From positions 124,001-188,000 of the forward strand of contig NZ_FOLE01000005.1 of NCBI RefSeq assembly GCF_900112255.1: a DNA stretch of 64,000 nt. The letters are read 5' to 3'. The position numbers were made by a program, and so were the translations under genes. Under the pieces are notes generated by a model. That model made no database searches and was not told where the DNA came from. It was given only the letters and a program-made list of their open reading frames with translations. Position 1 is the first letter of the stretch. Each line of letters starts with the position of its first letter. Positions 26,619 to 37,536 of this stretch are shown in pieces. Source of the stretch: Flexibacter flexilis DSM 6793. Its GTDB lineage: Bacteria > Bacteroidota > Bacteroidia > Cytophagales > Flexibacteraceae.

Positions 26619-28136
26619 TTAAACTAACTGTTTTTTCAAAATAAACTTCTGGATTTTGCCAGATGGCGTGCGCGGCAGCACTTCCGCGAAATGATAAATC
26701 TTGGGGATTTTATACCCCGCAATCACAGGTTTCAGAAAGTCTTTGATCATGTCATCTGTAACCGATTCAGGATTTTTCACCACCAAAACCGCCGTTACAG
26801 TTTCGCCCCATTCGGGATGTTCCGTCCCAATCACGGCCACATCTATTACCTCGTGGTGCGCGAGCAAAGCATCTTCAACTTCTTTGGAATAAACATTTTC
26901 TCCACCCGAAATAATAATGTCTTTCTTCCTGTCTATCACGTACATATAGCCTTCTTCGTCTATTCGGACGATGTCGCCTGTGATGTACCAACCATCTGCC
27001 GTAAAGGCTTCTTGCGTGGCTTCAGGCTTTTTGTAATAACCACTCATGCAACTATCGGCTTTCATCAGAATTTCGCCCACGCCGCCGTTACCGACCTCGT
27101 GGCCATTTTCGTCCACCACCTTAATACTTACGGTTGGCAACGGATATTTCCCGATAGAACCCGCCTTCCGCAACTGTTCTTCTGGATACAAAACAATGCC
27201 CGTAGGGCCTGTTTCCGTCATGCCGAACACCTGAAAAAAGTCGCCGTGCTTATAATGCGCACTAATTTTTCTGCTCAAATCTTCGCCGATTGGCCCTGCG
27301 CCATACGCCCAAACCCTTACGCTACTCAAATCAAAATCAAAGAAATTTTGAAGCATATTCATAGGCATCGAATACGAGATAGGCGCACCAAAATACAAGG
27401 TAATCTTCTCGTTTTGAATCGTTTGCAAGAAATGTAACGGATGATATTCTCGCAACAATACCACCGTGCCGCCTACGTACAGCGTACCGCCAAACCAGTT
27501 GTTCAGGGGCGAAGCGTGCCAAATCGGCATGGCCATTAGTAGGCGTTCATCTTTTTTCATCGAAACGCCAACTGCCGCAATTTGCGCCGCCACATAAATA
27601 CTACGGTGCGGCATCACACAACCTTTCGGGAAACCCGTCGTACCAGAAGTATATAAAATTTCGCCGACCGATTCCAACGACAACACCGCTGTATACGCCA
27701 AATTCAATGGCGAGACCGTGTCCAGATGCGATTCGATTTCAATTGTGCCCGACACTTGTCCTTGCGTGCTGGCTTTGGGAATAGACAACGAGAGTTCTTC
27801 TACCACGCTGTTAAGCTGCGCATCAAAAAGCAAAAATTTCGCGTCCGAATCAGTGAGAATATATTCCAGCTCACGCGCTTTAAGTTTGTGATTGACAGGC
27901 ACAACCACCGCGCCAAGCCGCCAAGCTCCCAACAAAAACCAAACAAATGAAGGCGAGTTATAGCAAAACAAAGCTACTTTATCGTCTTGTCCAATGCCGT
28001 TTTGTTGAAGAAAAGCCGCCACACGAAGCGTTTTGGCTTGTACTTGCTGGTAGGTTTGGCCTGCGCCGTTGTAACGGATAAAGTCTTTTTGAGCAAATTT
28101 TCGAACATTCGAATCGAATACCGATAGTAGATTCAT
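26619..28136 (-). CDS. Acyl-CoA synthetase (AMP-forming)
   Basis: Activates a fatty or aromatic carboxylic acid to its CoA thioester via acyl-AMP; 505 aa, ANL superfamily. The A3 P-loop is ILYTSGTTGFPKG near 160, A5 is FQVFGMTETGPTG near 296, A7-A8 is GWYITGDIVRIDEEGYMYVIDRKKDIIISGGENV near 385, and the catalytic Lys of A10 lies in LPRTPSGKIQKFIL near 495. It sits in an operon between the acyl-CoA dehydrogenase and thioesterase genes. Chain-length preference cannot be read from sequence. Confidence 0.9.
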   Translation of the reverse strand: MNLLSVFDSNVRKFAQKDFIRYNGAGQTYQQVQAKTLRVAAFLQQNGIGQDDKVALFCYNSPSFVWFLLGAWRLGAVVVPVNHKLKARELEYILTDSDAKFLLFDAQLNSVVEELSLSIPKASTQGQVSGTIEIESHLDTVSPLNLAYTAVLSLESVGEILYTSGTTGFPKGCVMPHRSIYVAAQIAAVGVSMKKDERLLMAMPIWHASPLNNWFGGTLYVGGTVVLLREYHPLHFLQTIQNEKITLYFGAPISYSMPMNMLQNFFDFDLSSVRVWAYGAGPIGEDLSRKISAHYKHGDFFQVFGMTETGPTGIVLYPEEQLRKAGSIGKYPLPTVSIKVVDENGHEVGNGGVGEILMKADSCMSGYYKKPEATQEAFTADGWYITGDIVRIDEEGYMYVIDRKKDIIISGGENVYSKEVEDALLAHHEVIDVAVIGTEHPEWGETVTAVLVVKNPESVTDDMIKDFLKPVIAGYKIPKIYHFAEVLPRTPSGKIQKFILKKQLV

Positions 28137-28183
28137 GGTTTTGTATAGGTTAATTTGATTGCTGTACTAACAGGTTGTTTGTT

Positions 28184-29866
28184 TTAGAAAACAGACGGAA
28201 AACTTCTTTCCAATATGCTTTCGTGGTGTATGTTATCCGAAATAAATGCGCCATAATTGGCGGCTAATGGCTGGCCAAGTCTGATGTCTATGAATGCGGC
28301 ACTCATCAATTCGGGTGCACGTTGTTTCATCAGGCAAGCCTGTACGATAAGTGCCAGTTTTTCGGTTAATAATCGGGCTCTCGCTTCCAAAAGCGCAGGT
28401 TCTGCCGCAAACAATTGCCCCAAAGCCGCTATTGCTTTTAAGATTTGTGCCTCGCCGCCAGCCATTTGGCTCAATTCTCCCAACAAAACTTTTACTAATG
28501 CTGGCTCTTTGTGAACGGCTCTGAGTACATCCAAACACATGACATTACCCGAACCTTCCCAAATCGAATTGACGGGAGCTTCGCGGAAAAGCCTTGCCAT
28601 TATGCCATCGTCCACGTAACCATTTCCACCGAAAACTTCCATTGCTTCCGCCGTCAGGCTTTCGGCACGCTTGCACGTCCAGTATTTGGCCGCAGGCGTT
28701 ACCAATCTTTTCCACGCTTTGGCCGAAAGGTCGTTTTCGTCGGCTTCGAACGCTTCGGAAAGTCTCAAACCTAAATGTTGGGCGGCTTCGCTTTCCAGCG
28801 CAAAATCCACCAAAACATTGCGCATGAGCGGTTGTTGATACAATTTTTCACCAAAAGCAGTTCTTTGTCTGGTATAAGCAATGGCTTGTACGGTAGCTTG
28901 GCGAATAATCCCCGCGCTGCCCAACACACAAGCCAAACGCGTATAATTGGCCATTTCGATAATGGTCGGGATACCTCTTCCCTCTTCGCCCATCAAAATG
29001 CCCCACGCGTCCTGAAATTCTACTTCACTACTCGAATTACTTTTGTTGCCGACTTTGTCTTTCAGGCGTTGCACTTGTACGGCGTTTTTTGTGCCATCAA
29101 ATTTCCATCTTGGTACAAAAAAGCAACCCAGCGCATCGGTATCGCTTGTACGTGCCACCACCAAATGCGCATCGCACATGGGAGCCGAAAAAAACCATTT
29201 GTGCCCTTTGAGCAAATAGGCTTGGCCTCGCCCCGACTTGCCGACAGGCGTGGCAATCGTCTGGTTGGCTCTTACGTCGGAGCCGCCTTGTTTTTCGGTC
29301 ATGCCCATGCCAATCCAAACCGATTTTTTGTCGGCAATCGGCAAATCTCTTTCGTCGTATTCGTGGCTGAGCAATTTATCTTTGAGTAATTGCCAGAGTT
29401 CTGATTCTCTGGCAATCAATGGAATAGCTCCTTGCGTCATGGTAGTCGGGCACATAGAACCGTCTTCCACCTGCGACATGAGCATAAAACTTGCGCCAAA
29501 AAATGCCCAACGGTGCGGCTGTTCACTTTCAAACGGTGCGGAAATCATTCCCGAATTTTTGGCATATTTCATAAACCAATGCCAAGCAGGATGAAATTCC
29601 ACCACGTCGCGGCGGTTGCCTCTGTTATCAAACGTATGCAAAACAGGCGTGTGTTTGTTGGCTAATGTGGCCTGATGATATGCCCACGCCGTGCCAATAT
29701 CATGGCCTGTTTGCTGCAAGATATCCGTTGCCCATTGGGCGTTTTTTTGTTCAAAATATTCTTTAAGCACAAGGTCTGTGCTAAACAAATTATAGTCGGC
29801 CAACTCGGTGTATTGGTTACTGACCGAGTGGGTTGCCCAAGAAGTTTCCATAGCTAATTTACTCAA
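28184..29866 (-). CDS. Acyl-CoA dehydrogenase, AidB-like
   Basis: Flavoprotein of 560 aa, longer than ordinary acyl-CoA dehydrogenases and similar in layout to AidB/isovaleryl-CoA-dehydrogenase-like proteins. Visible are WIGMGMTEKQGGSDVRANQT near 185 (FAD/substrate loop), KWFFSAPMCDAHLVVART near 225, the FAD-binding TRQRTAFGEKLYQQPLMR region near 330, and the base Glu in NSIWEGSGNVMCLDVLRAV near 442. E. coli AidB binds DNA in the alkylation response; whether this one does is unknown. Operon context favours lipid catabolism. Alternative start at Met 6. Confidence 0.88.
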   Translation of the reverse strand: MSKLAMETSWATHSVSNQYTELADYNLFSTDLVLKEYFEQKNAQWATDILQQTGHDIGTAWAYHQATLANKHTPVLHTFDNRGNRRDVVEFHPAWHWFMKYAKNSGMISAPFESEQPHRWAFFGASFMLMSQVEDGSMCPTTMTQGAIPLIARESELWQLLKDKLLSHEYDERDLPIADKKSVWIGMGMTEKQGGSDVRANQTIATPVGKSGRGQAYLLKGHKWFFSAPMCDAHLVVARTSDTDALGCFFVPRWKFDGTKNAVQVQRLKDKVGNKSNSSSEVEFQDAWGILMGEEGRGIPTIIEMANYTRLACVLGSAGIIRQATVQAIAYTRQRTAFGEKLYQQPLMRNVLVDFALESEAAQHLGLRLSEAFEADENDLSAKAWKRLVTPAAKYWTCKRAESLTAEAMEVFGGNGYVDDGIMARLFREAPVNSIWEGSGNVMCLDVLRAVHKEPALVKVLLGELSQMAGGEAQILKAIAALGQLFAAEPALLEARARLLTEKLALIVQACLMKQRAPELMSAAFIDIRLGQPLAANYGAFISDNIHHESILERSFPSVF

Positions 29867-29881
29867 ACAAGGGATTTTTGA

Positions 29882-30844
29882 CTAAAAACTAAGTTGTGCG
29901 CTAATGGCGGCGTTTTTGTCCAAAGCAGATTTGTACTCCGATTTAAGTTTTTCTACTAACGCGTGCACACTCACCACCTCCGTGATGCCCGCGCAACCAT
30001 GTCCCGCCGACCAAATATCTTTCCACGCTTTGGCCTCATCGCCAGAGAGTTTCGAGAAATCCTCTTCTTTTTTCTCTTCAATGTTAATGCCCGCTTTCAC
30101 GATGCTTTGTTTGAGGAAGTTGGCATTCACACCCGACACGCCGTCTGTGTAAATAATGTCGTCGATGCCCGAACTCACAACCATCGCTTTGTATTCGTCT
30201 TGTGCCAAACATTCTTGCGTAGCAATAAAACGCGTCCCCATGTAAGCGAAATCCGCGCCAATGGTTTGAGCCGCCAAAACGTCCGCGCCCGTGTCGAGGC
30301 TGCCCGCCAACAACACCGCACCTTTATAAAAATTTTTAATTTCGGAAATAAGCGCGAACGGATTGGCCGTACCCGCGTGGCCACCCGCACCCGCCGACAC
30401 GCAAATAAGTCCATCGACACCTGCTTCGGCAGCTTTTTCGGCGTGGCGTTTCTTCACGATGTCGTGAAAAACCAAACCGCCATAGCTATGCACCGCGTCC
30501 ACCAATTCTTTTACAGCACCCAACGAAGTGATAACCAACGGTACTTTGTATTTCATACACAATTGCAAATCAGGCATTACGCGCGGATTGGTTTTGTTTA
30601 CGATAATGTTCACGCCAAACGGCGCAGCTTTGCGGCCTGTCTCTTGCTCAAACTTGGCCAATTCCGTCGTTACTTCCTGCAACATTGCTTCAAACGCTTC
30701 GCTGGTGCGGCCATTGAGGGCTGGAAACGTGCCCACAATGCCATTTTTACAACATTCGATTACCAACTTTGTCCCCGAAATAATGAACATCGGCGATACG
30801 ATTACGGGCAACGTAAGTTTTGATTTTAAGTCTTGTACTGTCAT
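29882..30844 (-). CDS. NAD(P)H-dependent flavin oxidoreductase / nitronate monooxygenase family
   Basis: FMN-dependent TIM-barrel enzyme of 320 aa (2-nitropropane dioxygenase/FabK-like family), cytoplasmic. Seen are PVIVSPMFIISGTKLV near 14, the FMN-phosphate and catalytic His region VSAGAGGHAGTANPFALI near 146, LLAGSLDTGADVLAAQTIGADFAYMGTRF near 176, and a C-terminal Lys/Glu-rich stretch with WSAGHGCAGITEVV near 275. It is the first gene of the lipid operon and is divergent from an AraC regulator. Its substrate could be a nitronate or an enoyl thioester. Confidence 0.85.
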   Translation of the reverse strand: MTVQDLKSKLTLPVIVSPMFIISGTKLVIECCKNGIVGTFPALNGRTSEAFEAMLQEVTTELAKFEQETGRKAAPFGVNIIVNKTNPRVMPDLQLCMKYKVPLVITSLGAVKELVDAVHSYGGLVFHDIVKKRHAEKAAEAGVDGLICVSAGAGGHAGTANPFALISEIKNFYKGAVLLAGSLDTGADVLAAQTIGADFAYMGTRFIATQECLAQDEYKAMVVSSGIDDIIYTDGVSGVNANFLKQSIVKAGINIEEKKEEDFSKLSGDEAKAWKDIWSAGHGCAGITEVVSVHALVEKLKSEYKSALDKNAAISAQLSF

Positions 30845-31096
30845 GTCTTTTTTTACTTGTTAAATGTTTGGTATATAATTTTGTTTGCTAAAAAATATCC
30901 TACTCGGATAGGCCAGTAATATTAACCAAAAGATATTTATGCTTGGCACATCTCAAAAAAATTAAATTAGTAGTTCTTTTTACCGACCTTACGATTTAAC
31001 AAATGTATGGAACAAGAAAGCCGTATATTTGACATTATTTTTCTATTTTTTGACTATTTTCACCTCCTTTATACCCCAAATATTTGTTACTCGCGT

Positions 31097-31945
31097 ATGG
31101 CAGAGCGCAACACCAAAACCAAAATACGAGATTATTACGTGGCCGAAGTGCACAGCCACAACCTGTTACGCCGCTCGGCGGTGCGCATGAGTGGCTACCA
31201 ATTGGCATTTTGTTTGTCGGGGCACATTACCATGAAAGTTTCTGACCAAGAAATCCGATACGAACAAGGTAGTTTTGCCATTTTTAGCCCGTTCAACACG
31301 CTGGAAGTCTCCGATGCATCCGAAGATTTTCGGTGTACGTTGGTCATGTTCCAGAAAAGTTTCCTGACCGAGACGCTCAACAACATTTATTTTTTGGAAA
31401 GATTTCAGCTTTTGCGCAACAAAGGCATTGGCTATGTGCAACTTACCGCCGAAGAGCACGAACTTATTTGGGGACTGATTCATCGCATCAAACGCATTAT
31501 TGGCGAAGACGCGCACGCGTTTCAGAAGGAAATTATCCGAAGCGAGATTATTATTTTTTTGTATGAAATAGAAAATATCTTGCTCAGCCGCGACAATGGC
31601 CAAACAGCCAACGCCAAACACATCGGGAAAGAAAAACGCTTGGCTGACTTTCAACAATTACTGGTAAAACATTTTTACAAAGAACGCAAAGTAACGTTTT
31701 ATGCCAACGCCCTGAACACGTCCATCGCGCAACTGAGCAAACTACTCACCGACACGACAGGCCGCACGGCCAAAGAACACATCGACGAGCTACGACTCAT
31801 GCAAGCCAAGCACTTACTCAAAGCGGGCAAGTACAATGTTTCGGAAGTGGCCAGCTTGTTGTATTACGATAACATTGAAGAGTTTAGCCGTTTTTTTAAG
31901 AAGAAAACAGGCACAAGCCCACTGCGGTATGCCAAAGAAAAGTAA
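31097..31945 (+). CDS. AraC-family transcriptional regulator
   Basis: DNA-binding regulator, 282 aa from ATG 31097. The N-terminal part has cupin-like strands (YQLAFCLSGHITMKVSDQ). The C-terminal part (about 185-282) holds two helix-turn-helix motifs: TFYANALNTSIAQLSKLLTD and VSEVASLLYYDNIEEFSRFF, with the usual GTSPLRYAKEK end. The frame could start 30 codons earlier at 31007, but that extension is hydrophobic and shows no conservation I can see. It is divergent from the lipid operon, so control of that operon is a fair inference. Confidence 0.9.
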   Translation: MAERNTKTKIRDYYVAEVHSHNLLRRSAVRMSGYQLAFCLSGHITMKVSDQEIRYEQGSFAIFSPFNTLEVSDASEDFRCTLVMFQKSFLTETLNNIYFLERFQLLRNKGIGYVQLTAEEHELIWGLIHRIKRIIGEDAHAFQKEIIRSEIIIFLYEIENILLSRDNGQTANAKHIGKEKRLADFQQLLVKHFYKERKVTFYANALNTSIAQLSKLLTDTTGRTAKEHIDELRLMQAKHLLKAGKYNVSEVASLLYYDNIEEFSRFFKKKTGTSPLRYAKEK

Positions 31946-32077
31946 AGTTTTTTGCAAAATTTCTTACAGATAAAACCACTAAAAACCAAGCAATTATTGT
32001 ACCTACATAAGATTTAGTTTTTTATTTAAAAGAGAAAACAGCATTTTTGTTAAACATAATTGGTTGTTTTGATTACT

Positions 32078-35000
32078 ATGCTATACCCTGCCGAAATAGA
32101 AGTTGCCTTATACAGACAGCTCTTAAATACGAGCCACGATGCCATTTTGTTGCTCAACGAAGATTATTTGTTTATCGAATGCAACGAACGTACACTTACC
32201 ATGTTTGGCGTGCGTCGAGAAGAAATTGTAGGGGCTTCGCCTACTTCCATTTCGCCCGCCAAACAAGCAGACGGCAGTTCTTCAATAGAAAAAGCAATTT
32301 ATTACATTGAGCAAGCCTTTGGCGGAAAGCCACAATTTTTTGAGTGGCAGCACCAGCACAAAAACGGCAATATTATTGAGACTGAAGTAATGTTACAGCC
32401 GCTTACTTTTGGAGACAAAAGCTACATTCAGTCGGTGGTTCGGGACATTACGGCGCGTAAGCAAGCCGAAAAAGTAATCGACGAAAATGAGCGAAAATTT
32501 GAGATACTGGCCAATAACGCGCCCACGTTGCTCAAGCTGGCCAATGCCAACAACTATTATTACTACTTCAGCAAACAATGGCTGGACTTCACCAAAAGCA
32601 CACCCGAAGGCGAGCAAAATAACGGTTGGCTCACCCACATTCACCCCGACGATTTGGGGTTGATGTTGGCCACGATGGACATGGCCTTTAAGCGAAGAAA
32701 AAAATACGAAATGCAATACCGCATGCGCCGCCACGACGGAGAGTTCCGCCTGATGCTCGACAGCGGAGTGCCTTACACAGACAAAACGGGGGATTTTAAG
32801 GGCTATATTTCTTCTATCCTCGACATTACCGAACGCCAGCAAGCCGAAGAGCACCTCAGTCGGCAATTGGCGGCACAAGCCACCGAAAACCAACTACTCC
32901 ATTCCATGCAAAACGCCCATCTTTTATCGGTTTCCCTGGACAAAGAAGGAACGATTTTACACAGTAACAATGCCTTTGAAAAAGTGATGGAGCAGCCTCT
33001 CTGCACCCTGATTGGCAAAAAATGGCAAAATTTTTGGTACAAAAACACCTACAATACAACGCCTGAACTTTCACCCGAAACGGATTTAATCAATAACACC
33101 GAGTACGAAATAGTCAATCAGTACGGGCAAGTAAAACTACTCAAGTTTAATTCTATTTTCTTGGGAAGTTCCAACACCTACATACTTATCGGGGAAGATA
33201 TTACCACCCAACGCCGCACCCAAAACGCACAAAATCTCTACTATCTGATGGCTAATTTGATAGTAGAAAGCACGAATCTATCAACGCTTTACGAAAATAT
33301 TCACAACGAACTAAAAAAAGTAATTGATGCGGACAACTTCTATATAGCCTTGGAGGAAGCCGACGGAAAAGACATTCGGTTTGTGTATTATGTGGACGAA
33401 AATTTTGGCGGAAAAGTGGATCGTGGCGCACGCCCCAAAAGTAATGGCCTGACCGAATACGCCATGGATCAGGGCAAGCCGCTTTTTTTGCACGAAGAAA
33501 TTTTAGCGCAGTTAATAGAACAAAAAATTATCACGGTACATGGACGTATGCCCAAAGTATGGCTCGGCGTTCCGCTCAAAATCAATGATTCGGTCATTGG
33601 CCTAATTGCCATACAGTCGTTTGTAAGTGCCAGTACCTACACGCCGCAAGACTTGGAACTACTGCATTTTATTTCGGGGCAAATGGCTTTGGCCATTCAG
33701 CGTAAAGCGCAAGAAGAAAAAATACAAGAACAAAGCGCACGGCTCAACGCCATTTTTGAAAGTAGTTCGCACTTGATGTGGTCGGTGGACAGGCAAAATC
33801 AACTCACTTCTTTCAATAAAAACTACCAGACGACCAGCCAACATACGCGCCTTTTGCCAAGTCATCCGATTGATAAACTTTGCAATTGGCCAGCCGACCA
33901 ACTACAAAAACGCTATGAGTCCGCTTTTGAGGGAAAGGCACAACATTTTGAAATACATGCACTTAATCCCGATAGTACAACGCGTTGGCTCGAAATTTTC
34001 CTAAACCCGATACACTGGCACAAAGATTATATTGCGGAAGTTTCGGGCATTGCGCACGATATTACCGAAAAGAAAAACAACGAAATCGCACTACAAGAAA
34101 AAGAGGAAAAATTCCGCAATATTTTTGAGTCGTTCCAAGACATTTATTTCCGTACCGATGCCAATGGCAATTTCTTGATTATCAGCCCTTCGGTGAAAGA
34201 AATTTGCGGCTACACACCCGAAGAAATCATCGGAAAAAACATCAATGCCTTTTATATCTACAACGTTCGGCGCAAACAAGCCATCAGAAGTTTGTATCGC
34301 AAAGGACGTATCAAAAACTTTGAAGTGCCCATTGTGGCTGAAAATGGCGACGTGCAAAATTTCATTACCAATATTCGGATTATTTATGACAATAATAACC
34401 GCGTGATTGGTACGGAAGGCGTTGCCCGCGACATTACGGAATTGAAAAAAGCGTCAGAAGCGTCAGAAAAAGCCAAAGAACTCGCGGAACGCTCACTGAA
34501 AGTAAAAGAAAAGTTCTTGGCCAACATGAGCCACGAAATCCGAACACCCATGAACGGAATTATCGGCGTGATTGATTTGCTTTCGGATACGGATTTGCAG
34601 CCACAACAACAAGAATACGTCCAGACCATCAAAAAATCGTCGGAAACACTGCTCAACATTTTGAACGATATTTTGGATATTTCTAAAATTGAAGCGGGCA
34701 AAATGGAGCTCCGTAAAACAACTGTAAGTCTTTCGCACACAGCCGAAAAACTCATTTCGCTGTACAGACCACAAGCCAACACAAAAGGTTTGGTATTGGG
34801 CTATACGATAGCACCCGAAGTGCCGCAATTTATTCGCGCCGACGAAACGCGGCTTTTGCAAATCCTTTCAAACCTCACCTCCAACGCCATCAAGTTTACG
34901 GATGAGGGCAGCATTAAAGTCAATTTTTCTTTAACAGAAAAGAAAAACAATGTTTATACGATTCGCTGCGAGGTAAAAGATACGGGCATAGGCATTTCGG

Positions 35001-36013
35001 AAGAAAATCAAAAAATCTTGTTCGGATATTTCGAGCAAATAGACATTTCTTCTACCAAATCCTATGGCGGTACGGGCTTGGGACTAGCCATTTCCAAGCA
35101 ACTCACACAACTAATGAAAGGCGATATAGGCATAGCATCCGTTGAAGGCGAAGGTTCTACATTTTGGTTTACATTTCAGGTGAAAGAGGCCAAGCCCGAA
35201 ACTTTTTTAGAACCTCGAAAAAGCAAAAAATTAGACATTGTTTTTGATGCCGAATCGGCTCCTTACCTGCTAGTAGTGGACGACAATCATATTAACCAGA
35301 AAGTAGCGTCCGAAATTTTGAAAAAAATCGGCTGCCGTGTAGAAGTAGCCAGCAACGGTTTGGAGGCCATCGAAATGGTCAAAAACAATGCTTATTCGTT
35401 GGTACTCATGGATATACAAATGCCAGAAATGGACGGTGTAACCGCTACGCAACACATCAAGGATTTGCATTTACCACACACGCCAACCATTATTGCCATG
35501 ACGGCTTATTCCATGCAAGACGACCGCGAAAAGTTTTTGCAAGCAGGCATGGACGACTACATCCCAAAGCCAATCAATGCCGAAAAACTTACAAGCGTAA
35601 TAAAACATTGGCTACCTCAAGCCAACACTCGTACTGCTGAGGCAAAAGCCTCTGCAACTACTGTCAATGAAATTTTGAATTTGGAAGTAGTGGGACAATT
35701 GCGTAAACATTTGGGCGAGGAGTTTTTGGTAGAAACATTCAAAGAATTTGAAATAGAGGCCGCCGAACTCATCGAAATCTCCAAAAAAGAAGCCCAAGAA
35801 GGCAATGACAAAGGTGTACTGTCGGCTCTACATACTCTCAAAGGCAATTCGGGAACGATGGGAGTCGAACAGGTCGCACGCAAAGCCAAAGACATCGAAA
35901 CAGATTTAAAAAATGGGAAAAAAGCTAAATTATTAGAAAATTTGACAGAACTTTCTATGGCTTTTGAAGATTTTTTGGCTAACTATGCAAACATATTGCA
36001 AGCGAAAAGCTAA
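32078..36013 (+). CDS. Hybrid sensor histidine kinase with PAS, GAF, REC and Hpt domains
   Basis: A soluble signalling protein of 1311 aa without membrane segments. Approximate order: PAS 10-130, PAS/PAC 140-255, PAS 275-385, GAF 390-540, PAS 550-675, PAS 685-800, HisKA with [14 protein letters not shown] (phospho-His about 819), HATPase_c 930-1040 (N-box [15 protein letters not shown]-boxes DTGIGISEE and [10 protein letters not shown]), REC 1065-1185 (acceptor Asp about 1112 in [11 protein letters not shown]), and Hpt 1205-1300 (His about 1252 in [10 protein letters not shown]). The start is ATG 32078; a TTG six codons upstream is possible. The phosphorelay His-Asp-His could continue to the stand-alone receiver at 36101. 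The sensed signal is unknown. Confidence 0.93.
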   Translation: MLYPAEIEVALYRQLLNTSHDAILLLNEDYLFIECNERTLTMFGVRREEIVGASPTSISPAKQADGSSSIEKAIYYIEQAFGGKPQFFEWQHQHKNGNIIETEVMLQPLTFGDKSYIQSVVRDITARKQAEKVIDENERKFEILANNAPTLLKLANANNYYYYFSKQWLDFTKSTPEGEQNNGWLTHIHPDDLGLMLATMDMAFKRRKKYEMQYRMRRHDGEFRLMLDSGVPYTDKTGDFKGYISSILDITERQQAEEHLSRQLAAQATENQLLHSMQNAHLLSVSLDKEGTILHSNNAFEKVMEQPLCTLIGKKWQNFWYKNTYNTTPELSPETDLINNTEYEIVNQYGQVKLLKFNSIFLGSSNTYILIGEDITTQRRTQNAQNLYYLMANLIVESTNLSTLYENIHNELKKVIDADNFYIALEEADGKDIRFVYYVDENFGGKVDRGARPKSNGLTEYAMDQGKPLFLHEEILAQLIEQKIITVHGRMPKVWLGVPLKINDSVIGLIAIQSFVSASTYTPQDLELLHFISGQMALAIQRKAQEEKIQEQSARLNAIFESSSHLMWSVDRQNQLTSFNKNYQTTSQHTRLLPSHPIDKLCNWPADQLQKRYESAFEGKAQHFEIHALNPDSTTRWLEIFLNPIHWHKDYIAEVSGIAHDITEKKNNEIALQEKEEKFRNIFESFQDIYFRTDANGNFLIISPSVKEICGYTPEEIIGKNINAFYIYNVRRKQAIRSLYRKGRIKNFEVPIVAENGDVQNFITNIRIIYDNNNRVIGTEGVARDITELKKASEASEKAKELAERSLKVKEKFLANMSHEIRTPMNGIIGVIDLLSDTDLQPQQQEYVQTIKKSSETLLNILNDILDISKIEAGKMELRKTTVSLSHTAEKLISLYRPQANTKGLVLGYTIAPEVPQFIRADETRLLQILSNLTSNAIKFTDEGSIKVNFSLTEKKNNVYTIRCEVKDTGIGISEENQKILFGYFEQIDISSTKSYGGTGLGLAISKQLTQLMKGDIGIASVEGEGSTFWFTFQVKEAKPETFLEPRKSKKLDIVFDAESAPYLLVVDDNHINQKVASEILKKIGCRVEVASNGLEAIEMVKNNAYSLVLMDIQMPEMDGVTATQHIKDLHLPHTPTIIAMTAYSMQDDREKFLQAGMDDYIPKPINAEKLTSVIKHWLPQANTRTAEAKASATTVNEILNLEVVGQLRKHLGEEFLVETFKEFEIEAAELIEISKKEAQEGNDKGVLSALHTLKGNSGTMGVEQVARKAKDIETDLKNGKKAKLLENLTELSMAFEDFLANYANILQAKS

Positions 36014-36100
36014 CTTTGTGGCGCAGTTGCTGGCAGACAGCTACTGCCCGACTCATCAAGTAACTATTTTAAAATAATTAAGCAGTAAATCTATCTACCA

Positions 36101-36475
36101 ATGACAAAGACGGTGCTTATAGCCGAAGACAGTTCGGTTATTCAGAATTTGGCAAAAAAAATCTTACAATTCCAAAATTTCGAGATTTTGTCGGCCAAAA
36201 ACGGACAAGCAGTATTAGAGCTCCTCAACGATAACACGATTGATGTTATCCTGATGGATATAAATATGCCGATAATGGACGGAATGGAGTGCGCGCGCGA
36301 AATCCGCCACCTTTCTAATCCAGAAAAAGCCAATGTGCCTATTATTGCCATTTCGGGCAATGCTAAAGGCTACACCATGCACGATTTTAAAGAAGTGGGA
36401 TTCAATGAATATTTGCCAAAGCCACTTAACTTTGATTCAGTAGTTGAATTGGTAAAAAAATATACAAATCGCTAA
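36101..36475 (+). CDS. Single-domain response regulator (CheY-like receiver)
   Basis: Stand-alone REC domain, 124 aa, cytoplasmic. The acidic pair is in LIAEDSSVIQ (Glu 9, Asp 10), the phospho-acceptor Asp is about residue 53 in VILMDINMPIMDG, the Ser/Thr switch position is in PIIAISGNA near 84, and the Lys is in YLPKPLN near 108. With no output domain, it probably takes phosphate from the adjacent hybrid kinase's Hpt domain, 87 bp upstream on the same strand. A terminator follows. Confidence 0.92.
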   Translation: MTKTVLIAEDSSVIQNLAKKILQFQNFEILSAKNGQAVLELLNDNTIDVILMDINMPIMDGMECAREIRHLSNPEKANVPIIAISGNAKGYTMHDFKEVGFNEYLPKPLNFDSVVELVKKYTNR

Positions 36476-36507
36476 GACTCATTTGCTTTTAGCAGATTAA
36501 AACCCAA

Positions 36508-36552
36508 ACCGCTTGTTGGACAACTCACTGACCGACAGGCGGTTGTTTTTTT
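36508..36552 (+). terminator. Terminator after the receiver gene
   Basis: AACCGCTTGTTGG and its near-complement CCGACAGGCGGTT, with a loop of about 12 nt, are followed by GTTTTTTT. Confidence 0.7.
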
Positions 36553-36574
36553 ATGAAATAGATTTAGTGAATTT

Positions 36575-37282
36575 ATGCAATTATTTTATTTGGCCGACTG
36601 CCAAAACGTTACGCATTTCGACGAAGACGAGTCCAAACACATCGTGCGCGTGCTGCGCAAAGAAGTAGGCGATACGCTGCACCTAACCGACGGCAAAGGC
36701 TATTTGTACACGGCCATCATCACCGACGCACACCCCAAAAAATGCCAGTTTCGCATACAAGAACGCAGCTACACGCCGCCGCGACCTTTTGCCATTCATT
36801 TGGCCATTGCGCCGACCAAAAACATTGACCGCATCGAATGGATGTTGGAAAAAGCCGTAGAAATGGGCATTGAGGAAATTACTTTCCTAAACACTGCACA
36901 CTCAGAGCGCAAACAAATCAATTTGGAGCGTTTGGAAAAAGTGGCCATCAGTGCCGCCAAACAATCCCTGAAAATGTATGTGCCTGTGCTTCACGAGATG
37001 ATTTCTTACAAACAATTTCTGAAACAATGCACCGCCGACCAAAAATGGATTGCGCATTTAGAGGAAGGCGAACGCTTGCCGCTGCACAAAGCCATTCGCC
37101 CACAGCAAAAATACTGTATCCTGATTGGTCCTGAAGGAGATTTTGCGCCCGAAGAAATAGACATGGCCAAAGAAGCGGGTTTTGGGGCAGTTACGCTGGG
37201 CGAAAGCCGCCTTCGCACCGAAACGGCTGGCCTTGCCGCTTGCTTTACCCTCAATTTGATGAATGAAATGGGAGAAAAATAA
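36575..37282 (+). CDS. rsmE: 16S rRNA (uracil1498-N3)-methyltransferase
   Basis: SPOUT-class methyltransferase of 235 aa that uses SAM to methylate U1498 of 16S rRNA. A PUA-like N-terminal domain (about 1-70, FDEDESKHIVRVLRKEVGD) is followed by the knotted SPOUT domain with IEWMLEKAVEMGIEEI near 88, the SAM loop CILIGPEGDFAPEEID near 187 and LGESRLRTETAGLAACF near 208. Start ATG 36575. The accessory island begins directly after it. Confidence 0.95.
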   Translation: MQLFYLADCQNVTHFDEDESKHIVRVLRKEVGDTLHLTDGKGYLYTAIITDAHPKKCQFRIQERSYTPPRPFAIHLAIAPTKNIDRIEWMLEKAVEMGIEEITFLNTAHSERKQINLERLEKVAISAAKQSLKMYVPVLHEMISYKQFLKQCTADQKWIAHLEEGERLPLHKAIRPQQKYCILIGPEGDFAPEEIDMAKEAGFGAVTLGESRLRTETAGLAACFTLNLMNEMGEK

Positions 37283-37535
37283 AAGAAGCCATGCAACTAT
37301 TTTAATTATATTTTTTTATTTTTCTATCTATAATTTTTAGGTTCTTACTAAACCAGCCTGATTTCTGCCAGATGAGTTTTTTTCTTGTATCATATAAATA
37401 AAGTATTGGAAATTCATCGTAATTTTTCAAACCTTTTATGTTTATATAATTAACAAAAGTATATTTTTATATAAATTACTCAGATTTTCTATTTTACTTT
37501 GTTTACCAAAATCTACTATATATAATAACAAAAAA
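37283..37535. other. AT-rich left edge of the accessory island
   Basis: About 250 bp of very AT-rich sequence with no credible frame and no recognisable repeat. Base composition changes sharply here from that of rsmE. Confidence 0.4.
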
Positions 37536-37536
37536 C

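Noticed and set aside
36014-36100. Possible tRNA after the hybrid kinase gene (GTGGCGCAGTTGCTGG)
   Set aside because: No TTC loop, anticodon stem or acceptor pairing could be assembled within the 87-bp gap.
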